From contig CAQIBN010000009.1 in the NCBI GenBank assembly GCA_948805675.1, forward strand, positions 1-64,000: a stretch of 64,000 bases of DNA. The letters run 5' to 3'. This document shows positions 48,756 to 57,390 of this stretch, one piece after another. This stretch comes from an uncultured Clostridia bacterium (GTDB lineage Bacteria > Bacillota > Clostridia > TANB77 > CAG-508). The notes beneath the pieces were generated by a model that worked only from the letters and a program-made list of their open reading frames with translations, did no database searches and had not been told where the DNA came from. Every line of letters starts with the position of its first letter. Positions within the stretch are counted from its first letter, which is position 1. The translations under genes were made by a program, and so were the position numbers.

Positions 48756-50968
48756 TTAAATCTCTATTAACTTTTCTTTTAATCCTGTATTTCTCTTCTT
48801 TATATCTACATTTTGAATCATATAACTTACAATATTAGGATTTCCTATTACAATAAGCATCTTTTTTGCTCTAGTCATTGCTGTATACAATAAATTTCTT
48901 GTAAGCAAAATTGGTGACGCCTGCATTATTGGTAATATAACAACATCAAATTCACTTCCGTTGTGCTTTATGAACTGTTATTGCATATGAATGTTCTATT
49001 TGTTCTAAGTCTTGATATGTATACCATGCTATTTTTTCATCATCAAACTGAATCTTTATCTTTTTTTCTAAATCGTCAATTGTTTTTATGGTACCAAGTT
49101 CTCCATTAAAAACTCCTACTCCAGTTTCATATTTTGGTAATTTTCTTTCCCAAAAAATATCATAATTATTTTTAATTTGCATTACTCTATCACCAACTCT
49201 ATAAATTGCACCCATATTTTGTTTCTCAATATCTTCTTCTCTTTTTGGATTTAAAGTTTGCTGTAATATCTTATTTAATTCTTTAGTTCCAAGCATTCCT
49301 TTTTTTGTTGGAGTAATTACTTGTATATTTTTAAAAAAGTCATAATCACTATATTTTTTTAATCTTCCATTACATAACGAAAGAATCTGATATAATATTT
49401 TATCCTGATTTTGTTCATTAATATAGAAGAAATCATCATTTAATTTTTCTTCTGACTCTTCTTGTTTTATAAAATATTCTCCACTATTAACTCTATGACT
49501 ATTAATAATTATTTTGCTTTGAGCAGCCTGCCTAAATATTTTATTTAAAGTTATTGTTGTTATTCTATTTGAATTAATTATATCTTCTAATATACTACCA
49601 GGTCCTACTGATGGTAACTGGTCTACATCTCCTACAAGTACAAGTTTTGTTCCTTGATATATAGCCTTTAATAAATAATTCATTAAAAATAAATCTACCA
49701 TAGACATCTCATCAATAATTATTATATCAGCATCTATTGGTGCAATATCACTATCTATATTACTTATACCTTCATCTTCTATTTTTCCTATTTCTAATAA
49801 ACGATGTAATGTTTTAGCTTCTTCATTTGTTGTTTCTGTCATTCTTTTTGCAGCTCTACCAGTTGGAGCACATAATACAGTTTTCTTACCTTGTTTTTTA
49901 TATAAATTTATTATTACTTTTATTATTGTTGTTTTACCTGTACCTGGCCCACCAGTGATAACACATACATTATTGTCATTTACTGCTTCTACTGCCTCTT
50001 TTTGTTTAGTAGATAATTCTATATTAGTTTCTTTCTCAATATTCTCCAACTCTTTTGAAAATTCTTTTATTTTTTTTATATTTTTTGCATTATCTAAAAC
50101 TATTAATTTTTCAGCTATATTTTCTTCTGCTTTATCATAATAATGTAAATAAATCCACTCTGCATTTTTCATTTTACGCATAATTATTTCTTTATTGACC
50201 TTTAATTTTATAATTGTTTCTTCTATTTCCTCATTTGTTACAGATAATAAATCTCTTGTAAAATTATACAAATTTTCTTTTTCTACACAACAATGCCCAT
50301 TAGATGCTACTCTTAAAAGTGCATATTTAATTCCACTTGCAATTCTTTTATCATTGTTATATGGAATCCCTATTTCCATAGCCATCTTATCAATTTGTTT
50401 GAAGTCTACATTATTTGCAATATCTATTAATATATATGGATTTGCCTCTATTTGTTCTATTGCATTTACACCTAATCGTTTATATACATTTTTAGCATTT
50501 TGAACACCAATACCGAACTTCTCTAAAAATCCTACAATTTGCCATAAATCCCAATTCTCATTAAATTCCTCTGCCATTTCTATAGCCTTTGATTCTGTTA
50601 TTCCTTTAATCCCGAGAGAGCTTTATTGGCTCAAACTTAAAAATATGAATTGTTTGTTCTCCAAATTTATCAACTATCTTCTTAGCTGTTGCAGGACCAA
50701 TCCCTTTTACAGCACCATTTCCAAGATATTTCTCTAAACTTGCTAGACTTTGTGGCATCATCTTTTCAAAAGTTTTTACTTTAAATTGTCTTCCATAATC
50801 TTGATGAGTTACAAATTTTCCAATTAATTTTAAAGTATCTCCAATGTTTATAAATGGTAAATATCCAACAATAGTAAATTCTTCCTCATCTGTTTGTAAT
50901 GTAGCTACTGTATAACTATTAACTTCGTTTTGATATATTATTTCTGTTAAATCTCCTTTAAGTTCCAA
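48756..50968 (-). CDS. recD2: RecD2-type helicase, two +1 shifts at CGG
   Basis: 736 residues after recoding. The first 118 residues hold the OB-like N-domain and the first helix-hairpin-helix. An in-phase CGG (50614-50612) follows IKLS; skipping the C gives IKLSGIKGITESKAIEMAEEF. Walker A GGPGTGKTT is near 343, and DEMSMVD and GDVDQLPSVGPG follow. A second in-phase CGG (48960-48958) lies in motif VI; skipping gives TVHKAQGSEFDVVILPI, then LLYTAMTRAKKMLIVIG. It is a 5'-3' DNA helicase. TTC-GGT (CGG out of phase, about 50517) is harmless. Confidence 0.94.
48958..48960 (-). other. In-frame CGG, second +1 shift site (recD2, Gly670)
   Basis: GCA-CAA-[C]GGA-AGT-GAA-TTT. It restores helicase motif VI HKAQGSE. 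Confidence 0.92.
50612..50614 (-). other. In-frame CGG, +1 shift site (recD2, Gly119)
   Basis: CTC-TCT-[C]GGG-ATT-AAA-GGA. 118 codons precede. It restores the helix-hairpin-helix GIKGIT. Confidence 0.9.
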
Positions 50969-51080
50969 TTTAATCCTCTCTTTGCTTTAATCTTTAGCAC
51001 ATTATATATGATTATTTTTAAAATGTCTATTATTCTTAGTAACATAAATATAATTTTATAATATAATATCTTATAGAATA

Positions 51081-51118
51081 AAAATTGCCAAAAAGGACTG
51101 GGCATTTTGACAATTTTT
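51081..51118 (+). repeat. Copy of a dispersed hairpin element
   Basis: AAAATTGCCAAAA...TTTTGACAATTTTT, a short inverted repeat matching elements at 1178, 47256 and 57191. It lies just before the plus-strand gene. Confidence 0.5.
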
Positions 51119-51149
51119 GAAACGTTATTTTACATATAGGGAGGTTTAT

Positions 51150-51503
51150 ATGGCTGATTTTATTCTTTATGGTATATTATGGACACTTGCCTTGTATGGA
51201 CTTTTTGATATAATTAAAACAATTTTTTATTTATGTACATATACAAATCTAAAATCTGATGGAATTTACTTAATTGTGGCTGTTAAAAATCAAGAAAACA
51301 AAATTGAATTTTTTATGCGTTCTTTACTATTTCGCTTTTTGTATGGAAATGAAGACTATTTAAAAAACATTATTGTAACAGATTTAGATTCATCTGATGG
51401 AACTAAAAAAATATTAAGTCATTTAGAAAATGATTATGATTGTATAAAAGTGGTTAATTGGAAAGAATGTAAAGATATTATTGATAATGTTAATGTAAAA
51501 TAG
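51150..51503 (+). CDS. Small membrane-anchored protein with glycosyltransferase-like fold
   Basis: 117 residues from the ATG at 51150, which follows GGGAGG; an ATG 11 codons upstream has no site. An N-terminal helix (about 3-28) precedes an alpha/beta segment with IYLIVAVKNQENKIEFFMRSLLF and IIVTDLDSSDGTKKILSHLENDY. These resemble the first Rossmann strands and the DSSDGT nucleotide-binding element of family 2 glycosyltransferases, but the rest of the enzyme is absent. Function unknown. It is one of only two plus-strand protein genes and has its own terminator. Confidence 0.7.
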   Translation: MADFILYGILWTLALYGLFDIIKTIFYLCTYTNLKSDGIYLIVAVKNQENKIEFFMRSLLFRFLYGNEDYLKNIIVTDLDSSDGTKKILSHLENDYDCIKVVNWKECKDIIDNVNVK

Positions 51504-51584
51504 TAATACTGAGGATTTGGAAGAATAATTATAAAACTACAATCCTTTAATAAAATTATGTAATTTATATATCATTTATACAAA

Positions 51585-51635
51585 GAAATACAAGATTGTA
51601 AGAATAAATAATTTCAATCTTGTATTTCAATTTTT
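51585..51635 (+). terminator. Terminator of the plus-strand gene
   Basis: GAAATACAAGATTG (51585-51598) and CAATCTTGTATTTC (51615-51628) form a perfect 14-bp stem followed by AATTTTT. Confidence 0.75.
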
Positions 51636-51804
51636 AGATATTTAATCTTCTTATATCTTTATTCAAGCCCTATTTAATAACACTCTTTTTCATACTTCAA
51701 TATTTTATCATTTTCAATAGTATGAGAGTCTTTTATTTTATATTTTTATTAACTAAATATTTTAATATATCTAATTATGTAATTACTATTTTTAATATAA
51801 GCTC

Positions 51805-51843
51805 AAAAAAAGACATAATCAATAATTTGCTTATGTCTTTTTT
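51805..51843 (-). terminator. Terminator of the ribosomal superoperon
   Basis: AAAAAAGACATAA and TTATGTCTTTTTT form a stem 8 nt past the rplQ stop, giving a T run on the minus strand. Confidence 0.85.
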
Positions 51844-51850
51844 ATCTATA

Positions 51851-52375
51851 TTAAACTAATTGTAATATAACAACTTCTGCAGCGTCTCCTCTTCTTGGTC
51901 CAGCTTTTATGATACGTGTGTATCCTCCAACTCTTCCTTCATATTTAGGAGCTATTTCATTAAATAGTTTTGATGTTAAGTCTATTTTATTTCCTTCAGA
52001 ATCTGTTACTTTATTTATCATTGTCATCATTTTTCTTCTTGCATTTAATCTTGAAGGCATATCTTTTTGTCTTTTTTCTGTAGTTTCTTCTTTAACTACT
52101 TTTAAATATTCTTTACCATTTTTGCTTTTTACAAGTTCTGTAACTTTATTACCTTTGCTATCTAATTTTGCTTTATATATTTTAGCATCTACCATTTCAA
52201 AATTATCTTTTTCTTTTACTGCTAATGCAATTATACTATCAGCCATTGCTTTTACTTCTTTAGCTCTAGCTTCTGTAGTTTCAATTTTTTCATGTAGAAT
52301 AAGATCTGTTAATTGACCCTTAAGCATTGCTAATCTTATATCTGTTGTTCTTCCTAATTTTCTATTAGTTGCCAC
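51851..52375 (-). CDS. rplQ: 50S ribosomal protein L17 with an insertion
   Basis: 174 residues; the usual length is 112-130. The core is normal: RKLGRTTDIRLAMLKGQLTDLILHEKIETTEARAKEV at the start and APKYEGRVGGYTRIIKAGPRRGDAAEVVILQLV at the end. About 50 extra, mostly charged residues (KDNFEMVDAKIYKAKLDSKGNKVTELVKS...) are inserted around 57-105. Last gene of the superoperon, after rpoA. Confidence 0.95.
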   Translation of the reverse strand: MATNRKLGRTTDIRLAMLKGQLTDLILHEKIETTEARAKEVKAMADSIIALAVKEKDNFEMVDAKIYKAKLDSKGNKVTELVKSKNGKEYLKVVKEETTEKRQKDMPSRLNARRKMMTMINKVTDSEGNKIDLTSKLFNEIAPKYEGRVGGYTRIIKAGPRRGDAAEVVILQLV

Positions 52376-52432
52376 TTTGTTTTCCCTCCTTAATATTTAA
52401 GTTTAAAAATATTATTTAGCTAATCAATTTTA

Positions 52433-53381
52433 TTAATCTTCTTCTTTAGAAAAATCTAATCCTAATGAACGTAATTTATTTGTTACTTCATCTAAAGATT
52501 TCTTTCCTAAATTTCTAACTTTCATCATATCAGCTTCAGATTTATTAGTTAAATCTTCAACTGTAGATATTCCAGCTCTTTTTAGACAATTGAATGATCT
52601 AACAGATAATTCTAAATCTTCAATTGACATTTCTAATACTTTTTCTTTCTTAGATTCTTCTTTTTCTATCATAATTTGAGTATTTTTTGTTGCTTCTGAT
52701 AAATCGATAAATAACTCTAAATGTCCTGTCATAACTTTAGCTGCTAAGCTTAAAGCTTCATATGGTTTTAAACTTCCATCAGTCCAAACTTCTATTGTTA
52801 ATTTATCATAATCTACCATTTGCCCAACTCTTGTATTTTCTACTGAATAATTAACTTTTTTTACTGGTGTATAGATAGAATCTATTGGAAGCACTCCTAA
52901 AGATTGTTCAGGTTTCTTATTCTTTTCAGCTGTATTATATCCTCTACCCATATCAGCTGTCATTTCCATAGATAGTAAACCACCTCCGAGAAACTGTAGC
53001 AATATGTAAATCTGGATTTAATACTTCAACAGTACCATCTGTAATAATATCACCTGCAGTAACTTCTCCTTCACCTTTAAAATTTATTCTTAGAACTTTT
53101 TCTTCATTCTTATCTAATTTTAATCTAACATTTTTTAAATTAATGATTATCTCTGGTACATCTTCTACAACATTTTGAATAGTTGAAAATTCATGTACTA
53201 CGCCATCAATTTTTACACTAGTTATAGCACTTCCAGGTAATGAAGAAAGTAATATTCTCCTTAGTGAATTTCCAATTGTTACGCCATATCCACGTTCTAA
53301 TGGCTCGCAAACAAATTTTGCATAATTGCTACCTTCGTCTACTTCTAAGCATTTAATATTTGGCTTTTCAAATTCTATCAT
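52433..53381 (-). CDS. rpoA: RNA polymerase alpha subunit, one +1 shift at CGG
   Basis: 315 residues after recoding, the normal length. The alpha-NTD shows AKFVCEPLERGYGVTIGNSLRRILLSSLPG. An in-phase CGG (52988-52986) with an extra C follows HIATVS; skipping it gives HIATVSGGGLLSMEMTADMGRGY, joining the two halves. The alpha-CTD (LELSVRSFNCLKRAGISTVEDLTNKSEADMMKVRNLGKKSLDEVTNKL) follows. As the only rpoA in a superoperon and an essential gene, its apparent frameshift cannot be a null mutation if the sequence is right. Confidence 0.96.
52986..52988 (-). other. In-frame CGG, +1 shift site (rpoA, Gly132)
   Basis: GTT-TCT-[C]GGA-GGT-GGT-TTA. 131 codons precede. Unshifted reading ends in a stop about ten codons on. 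Confidence 0.92.
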
Positions 53382-53439
53382 TATTAACCTCCTAATAACA
53401 TAAACATGGGATTATATTCCCTATTTTTATTAATAACTA

Positions 53440-54066
53440 TTATTTAGAGTAAAGCTCTACTATTAAATGTTCTTCAACTGGTAAATCTACATCTTCCCTA
53501 GATGCTAGAGTTACAACTTTTCCACTTAATTTTTCAGTATCTTTCTCTAACCAAGCTGGAACTGGTCTTGATGCATTTTCTTCTACACTTAATTTTATTG
53601 TTCCATTATCTTTTCTAATTTCTCTAACAGCTATTACATCTCCTGCTTTTACTAAATAAGATGGTATGTCTAGCTTTTGTCCATTAACTTCAAAAGCACC
53701 ATGTGTTACTTGCATTCTAGCTTGTGCTCTTGAACTTGCTAAACCTAATCTATATACTACATTATCTAATCTGCTTTCTAGTATTTGAAGTAATACTTCA
53801 CCAGTTTTTCCTTTACTTTTTGAAGCCATGTCAAAGTATTTTCTAAATTGTTTTTCACTTACTCCATAAAAAGCTTTTGTTTTTTGTTTTTCTCTTAATT
53901 GAGTTCCATATTCTGAAAGTTTTTTCTTCTTTTGCCCATTTTGTCCTGGAGCATAATTTCTTCTTGAAATACTACATTTATCTGAATAACATCTTGTACC
54001 TTTTAAGAATAATTTTTGACCTTCTCTACGGCAAATGCGACATTGTTCATCTTTATATCTTGCCAT
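53440..54066 (-). CDS. rpsD: 30S ribosomal protein S4
   Basis: 208 residues: the zinc-type N-terminus CRICRREG...CYSDKCSISRR, KQKTKAFYGVSEKQFRKYF and the S4 domain LESRLDNVVYRLGLASSRAQARMQVTHGAFEVNGQ. It binds 16S rRNA early in assembly. Arg is encoded by CGT in one place. Confidence 0.98.
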   Translation of the reverse strand: MARYKDEQCRICRREGQKLFLKGTRCYSDKCSISRRNYAPGQNGQKKKKLSEYGTQLREKQKTKAFYGVSEKQFRKYFDMASKSKGKTGEVLLQILESRLDNVVYRLGLASSRAQARMQVTHGAFEVNGQKLDIPSYLVKAGDVIAVREIRKDNGTIKLSVEENASRPVPAWLEKDTEKLSGKVVTLASREDVDLPVEEHLIVELYSK

Positions 54067-54097
54067 TTTTCTATTTCACCTTCCTTAATATTTTTTA

Positions 54098-54496
54098 TTA
54101 TACACGACGTCTTTTTGGTGGTCTACAACCATTGTGTGGTATTGGTGTTACATCTTTAATACTGCTTATTTCTAACCCTGCAGCTTGTAATGATCTTATT
54201 GCTGCTTCACGTCCTGAACCTGGTCCTTTTACAAATACTTCTACAGATTTTAAACCATGTTCCATAGCTACTTTTGCAGCTGTTTCTGCTGCTTCTCCTG
54301 CAGCAAATGGAGTACTTTTTCTTGAACCTTTAAATCCAAGTTCTCCTGCACTTGCCCAAGATATACTATTACCTTGAACATCTGTAATTGTAACTATTGT
54401 ATTATTAAAACTAGAATGAATATGAGCCATACCTTTTTCGATATTTTTTCTATCTCTTCTTCTAGTTGTTGTTCTTTTTGTTACATTCTTAGCCAT
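54098..54496 (-). CDS. rpsK: 30S ribosomal protein S11
   Basis: 132 residues, intact: GMAHIHSSFNNTIVTITDVQGNSISWASAG, FVKGPGSGREAAIRSLQAAGLEISSIKDVTPIPHNGCRPPKRRRV. It forms part of the small-subunit platform. It lies between rpsM and rpsD. Confidence 0.98.
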   Translation of the reverse strand: MAKNVTKRTTTRRRDRKNIEKGMAHIHSSFNNTIVTITDVQGNSISWASAGELGFKGSRKSTPFAAGEAAETAAKVAMEHGLKSVEVFVKGPGSGREAAIRSLQAAGLEISSIKDVTPIPHNGCRPPKRRRV

Positions 54497-54511
54497 TTTA
54501 AGTTTTACCTC

Positions 54512-54877
54512 CTATTTTTTACTTTTACTTACTAATTTTCTAGGTCCTTTTCTTGTACGAGCATTTGTTTTTGTTCTTTGCCCTCTAACTGGTAGACCTC
54601 TTCTATGTCTTAATCCTCTATAGCATCCTATTTCTGTAAGTCTTTTTATATTTAATGCTACTTCTCTTCTTAAGTCACCTTCAACTTTAAGCCCTTCCAT
54701 AGCTTTTCTAATTGCTTGTACTTGATCATCTGTTAAATCTTTTACTCTAATGTCTGGATTTACCCCAGCTTTTTCTAATACTTTTTTAGAACTTGGTAAT
54801 CCAATACCATATATGTAAGTTAGTCCTATTTCCACTCTTTTTTCTCTAGGTAAATCTACTCCTGATATACGAGCCAT
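54512..54877 (-). CDS. rpsM: 30S ribosomal protein S13
   Basis: 121 residues: MARISGVDLPREKRVEIGLTYIYGIG, LRREVALNIKRLTEIGCYRGLRHRRGLPVRGQRTKTNARTRKGPRK. It contacts tRNA and the inter-subunit bridge. Confidence 0.98.
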   Translation of the reverse strand: MARISGVDLPREKRVEIGLTYIYGIGLPSSKKVLEKAGVNPDIRVKDLTDDQVQAIRKAMEGLKVEGDLRREVALNIKRLTEIGCYRGLRHRRGLPVRGQRTKTNARTRKGPRKLVSKSKK

Positions 54878-55135
54878 AATTTTTTAGCACCTCCAAAATG
54901 TTTTATAAAATTTAATTTTTATATAATTTTGTTTTAAATTTGTTAAAGGTGAAATGCACTTTAAATTCACTATTTATGGATTGTAGAAAATAGCAAACAA
55001 AGTCTTTAACTTAAATTTAAAACTATATATAAATACAAATCTAATATATAAATCTATAATTATATTTACATATAAAATATATAAATATACAGATTTACAG
55101 CCGCCAACTAAATTTGTATTAATATCAAAAAATAA

Positions 55136-55249
55136 TTACCCTTGTCTTTGTTTATGTTTTGGGTTTTCACAAATCACTCTAATTTTACCTTTTCTTTTGA
55201 TAACTTTGCATTTTTCGCATATTTTTTTTACTGATGGTCTTACTTTCAT
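55136..55249 (-). CDS. rpmJ: 50S ribosomal protein L36
   Basis: 37 residues: MKVRPSVKKICEKCKVIKRKGKIRVICENPKHKQRQG, with the four zinc ligands of the C+ form (Cys, Cys, Cys, His). The start follows AGGAGGTGT. It lies between infA and rpsM as usual. Confidence 0.97.
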   Translation of the reverse strand: MKVRPSVKKICEKCKVIKRKGKIRVICENPKHKQRQG

Positions 55250-55310
55250 TATTACTACACCTCCTGTAATTTTTACATACTATTTGCTATATCTTGTATT
55301 GACAATTATA

Positions 55311-55390
55311 AAAGTATGATGTGTGAGGTCAGATGTATTTTAAGAAATCAGGCTAAATGAAATCGATACATCTCACATCGCACCTCATAC
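55311..55390 (-). repeat. Long imperfect inverted repeat between infA and rpmJ
   Basis: AGATGTAT/ATACATCT and outer GTATGA.../...TCATAC arms form a hairpin with a roughly 30-nt loop. Possible transcript-processing or attenuation structure. No match to a known leader. Confidence 0.4.
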
Positions 55391-55414
55391 ACAATATTTG
55401 CAATACTTAATAAT

Positions 55415-55633
55415 CTATTTTGCTCTCCAAGTTATTCTTCCTCTATTTAAATCATATGGAGATAGTTCTACTTTTACCTTATCTCCTGGAAGAATTTTTA
55501 TATAGTTCATTCTAAGTTTTCCTGAAATATGAGCCAAAATTTCATGCCCATTTTCTAGTTTAACCTTAAAATTGGTATTTGGTAATGTTTCTACAACAGT
55601 ACCTTCTACTTCTATAACATCCTCTTTTGACAT
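55415..55633 (-). CDS. infA: Translation initiation factor IF-1
   Basis: 72 residues, intact: MSKEDVIEVEGTVVETLPNTNFKVKLENGHEILAHISGKLRMNYIKILPGDKVKVELSPYDLNRGRITWRAK, a complete S1-like OB fold. It blocks the ribosomal A site during initiation. Confidence 0.98.
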   Translation of the reverse strand: MSKEDVIEVEGTVVETLPNTNFKVKLENGHEILAHISGKLRMNYIKILPGDKVKVELSPYDLNRGRITWRAK

Positions 55634-55724
55634 CTTTTACCTCCATATAAAATATGTTAATTGTTTATACAATAACATAACTATTGTTAAAGCGAAACAA
55701 TAGCTCTTATAGTATATAACAAAT

Positions 55725-56495
55725 TTAAGGCATTGTCAATATTTCTGGTTCGTTTTCTGTAATTAAAATTGTATTTTCATAGTGTGCAGATAAACTTCCA
55801 TCTTCTGTTACAATTGTCCAACCATCATCTAATTCTAAAATATCTGGTTTTCCTTGTATTACCATTGGTTCTACTGCAAGTGTCATACCAGGTTCTAATC
55901 TTATTCCTCTTCCTGCTTTTCCATAGTTTGGTATTCCTGGGTCTTCATGCATTTCTCTTCCAATTCCATGACCTTGAAATTCTCTTACAACAGAATAGCC
56001 ATTTTTTTTAATAAATTCTCCAATTGCATGAGAAATATCGCCAACTCTATTACCTTTAGTAGCATACTTTATTCCTTCAAAAAAAGCTTGCTTAGTTATA
56101 TCTACTAATTTATTTGCTTCTTTAGAACCTTTACCCACAATATATGTTCTTGCTGCATCACCATTAAATCCATTTTTGTATACAACTAAATCTATACTTA
56201 CAATATCCCCATCTTTAATATATACTTTATTTGATGGTATTCCATGAATCACTTCATCATTTATAGAAATACATAGTGTAGATGGAAAAGCACTAATGCC
56301 TTTTACTCCACTAGGATACCCCTTTTGTGCTGGTATTCCACCAAGTTCCCTTATTGTTGCTTCAGCAACTTTATCTAAATATGAAGTTGTAATACCAGGT
56401 TTTATTATTTCTTCTATTCTTTTATGAACTAAAGCTGTAGCCTTACATGCTTCCTTCATATATTCAATTTCTTTTTTTGACTTAATTGTCACCAC
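55725..56495 (-). CDS. map: Methionine aminopeptidase, type I
   Basis: 256 residues. The metal ligands are visible as DIVSIDLVVYKNGFNGDAARTY (two Asp), FQGHGIGREMHEDPGIPNYG (His), LAVEPMV (Glu) and TVVTEDGSLSAHYENTIL-type (Glu). It removes the initiator Met. It lies 11 nt after adk. Confidence 0.97.
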   Translation of the reverse strand: MVTIKSKKEIEYMKEACKATALVHKRIEEIIKPGITTSYLDKVAEATIRELGGIPAQKGYPSGVKGISAFPSTLCISINDEVIHGIPSNKVYIKDGDIVSIDLVVYKNGFNGDAARTYIVGKGSKEANKLVDITKQAFFEGIKYATKGNRVGDISHAIGEFIKKNGYSVVREFQGHGIGREMHEDPGIPNYGKAGRGIRLEPGMTLAVEPMVIQGKPDILELDDGWTIVTEDGSLSAHYENTILITENEPEILTMP

Positions 56496-56506
56496 TTTTA
56501 CTACCT

Positions 56507-57175
56507 CTATCTATTCTTTATATATTTTATTATATCAATTGCAACATCCTCACCCATTCTATTTATAGATGTACTTACAGTTTCTGTTCTTAAAACGCCT
56601 TTTTTATTATAATATTCCACTAATGGGCTTGTTTGTTTTTCATATATCTCTAATCTTCTATTTATTGCTTCTGGATTTGAATCATCATCTCTTTGTTTTA
56701 GTTTTGCTCCACATAAATCACATATTCCTTCTACTTTTGGTGGATGAAGTTTAGTATTATATGTTGCTTTACATTCTTGATTAGTACATACTCTTCTTGT
56801 TAACATTCTATCAATTATTTCTTGTTTTGGTGTTGTTAAGTTTACAACTAAATCTACCTTTTTACCTAAATTTTGTAAAATTTCATCTAATCTTTCTGCC
56901 TGACTTATTGTTCTTGGAAACCCATCTAATATAGCACCATTTTTTGCATCTTCTTCATTTAATCTATCTATTACCATTGGAACTGTTATTTCATCTGGAA
57001 CTAAATTTCCCTGTGATATATATTTATCTGCTTCTATTCCAAGTTTAGTTTTTTCACTGATATTTTTTCTAAAAATATCACCAGTTGAAATTTGTGGGAA
57101 ATTTGTTTCCTTGCTAATTAATCCAGCAACAGTTCCCTTTCCTGTTCCTTGTGCTCCAAGCATTATTATATACAT
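56507..57175 (-). CDS. adk: Adenylate kinase
   Basis: 222 residues. P-loop GAQGTGKGTVAGLI, STGDIFRKN, GFPRTISQAERL and a zinc-binding LID with CTNQECKATYN...CDLCG, as in Gram-positives. It balances AMP, ADP and ATP. It lies downstream of secY. Confidence 0.97.
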   Translation of the reverse strand: MYIIMLGAQGTGKGTVAGLISKETNFPQISTGDIFRKNISEKTKLGIEADKYISQGNLVPDEITVPMVIDRLNEEDAKNGAILDGFPRTISQAERLDEILQNLGKKVDLVVNLTTPKQEIIDRMLTRRVCTNQECKATYNTKLHPPKVEGICDLCGAKLKQRDDDSNPEAINRRLEIYEKQTSPLVEYYNKKGVLRTETVSTSINRMGEDVAIDIIKYIKNR

Positions 57176-57190
57176 ATTTTATTCCTCCTT

Positions 57191-57300
57191 AAAAGTTGTC
57201 AAAAGGGACGGGGTATATTGACAATTTTTATAAATGTAATTAATTATCTTTTAATCTACTCAAAAATTGTCAATATACCCCGTCCCTTTTGACAACTTTT
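57191..57300. repeat. 39-bp perfect inverted repeat between adk and secY
   Basis: 57191-57229 and 57262-57300 are exact reverse complements, separated by 32 nt. The arm core (AAAAGGGACGGGGTATATTG) shares its pattern with single-arm copies at 51081 and 47256. The length, GC content and perfect match suggest a mobile hairpin element or recent insertion rather than an ordinary terminator. Confidence 0.75.
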
Positions 57301-57390
57301 GGCATTGATTAAGTTAATAACTAAAAAATTGATTTGAGGCATGGCTTTTATCTCCAATGCCCTACCCCAAATCATTTGTATATTTTTATA

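Noticed and set aside
51117..51149. Upstream start for the plus-strand gene
   Set aside because: The later ATG at 51150 has the strong GGGAGG site; the upstream ATG has none.
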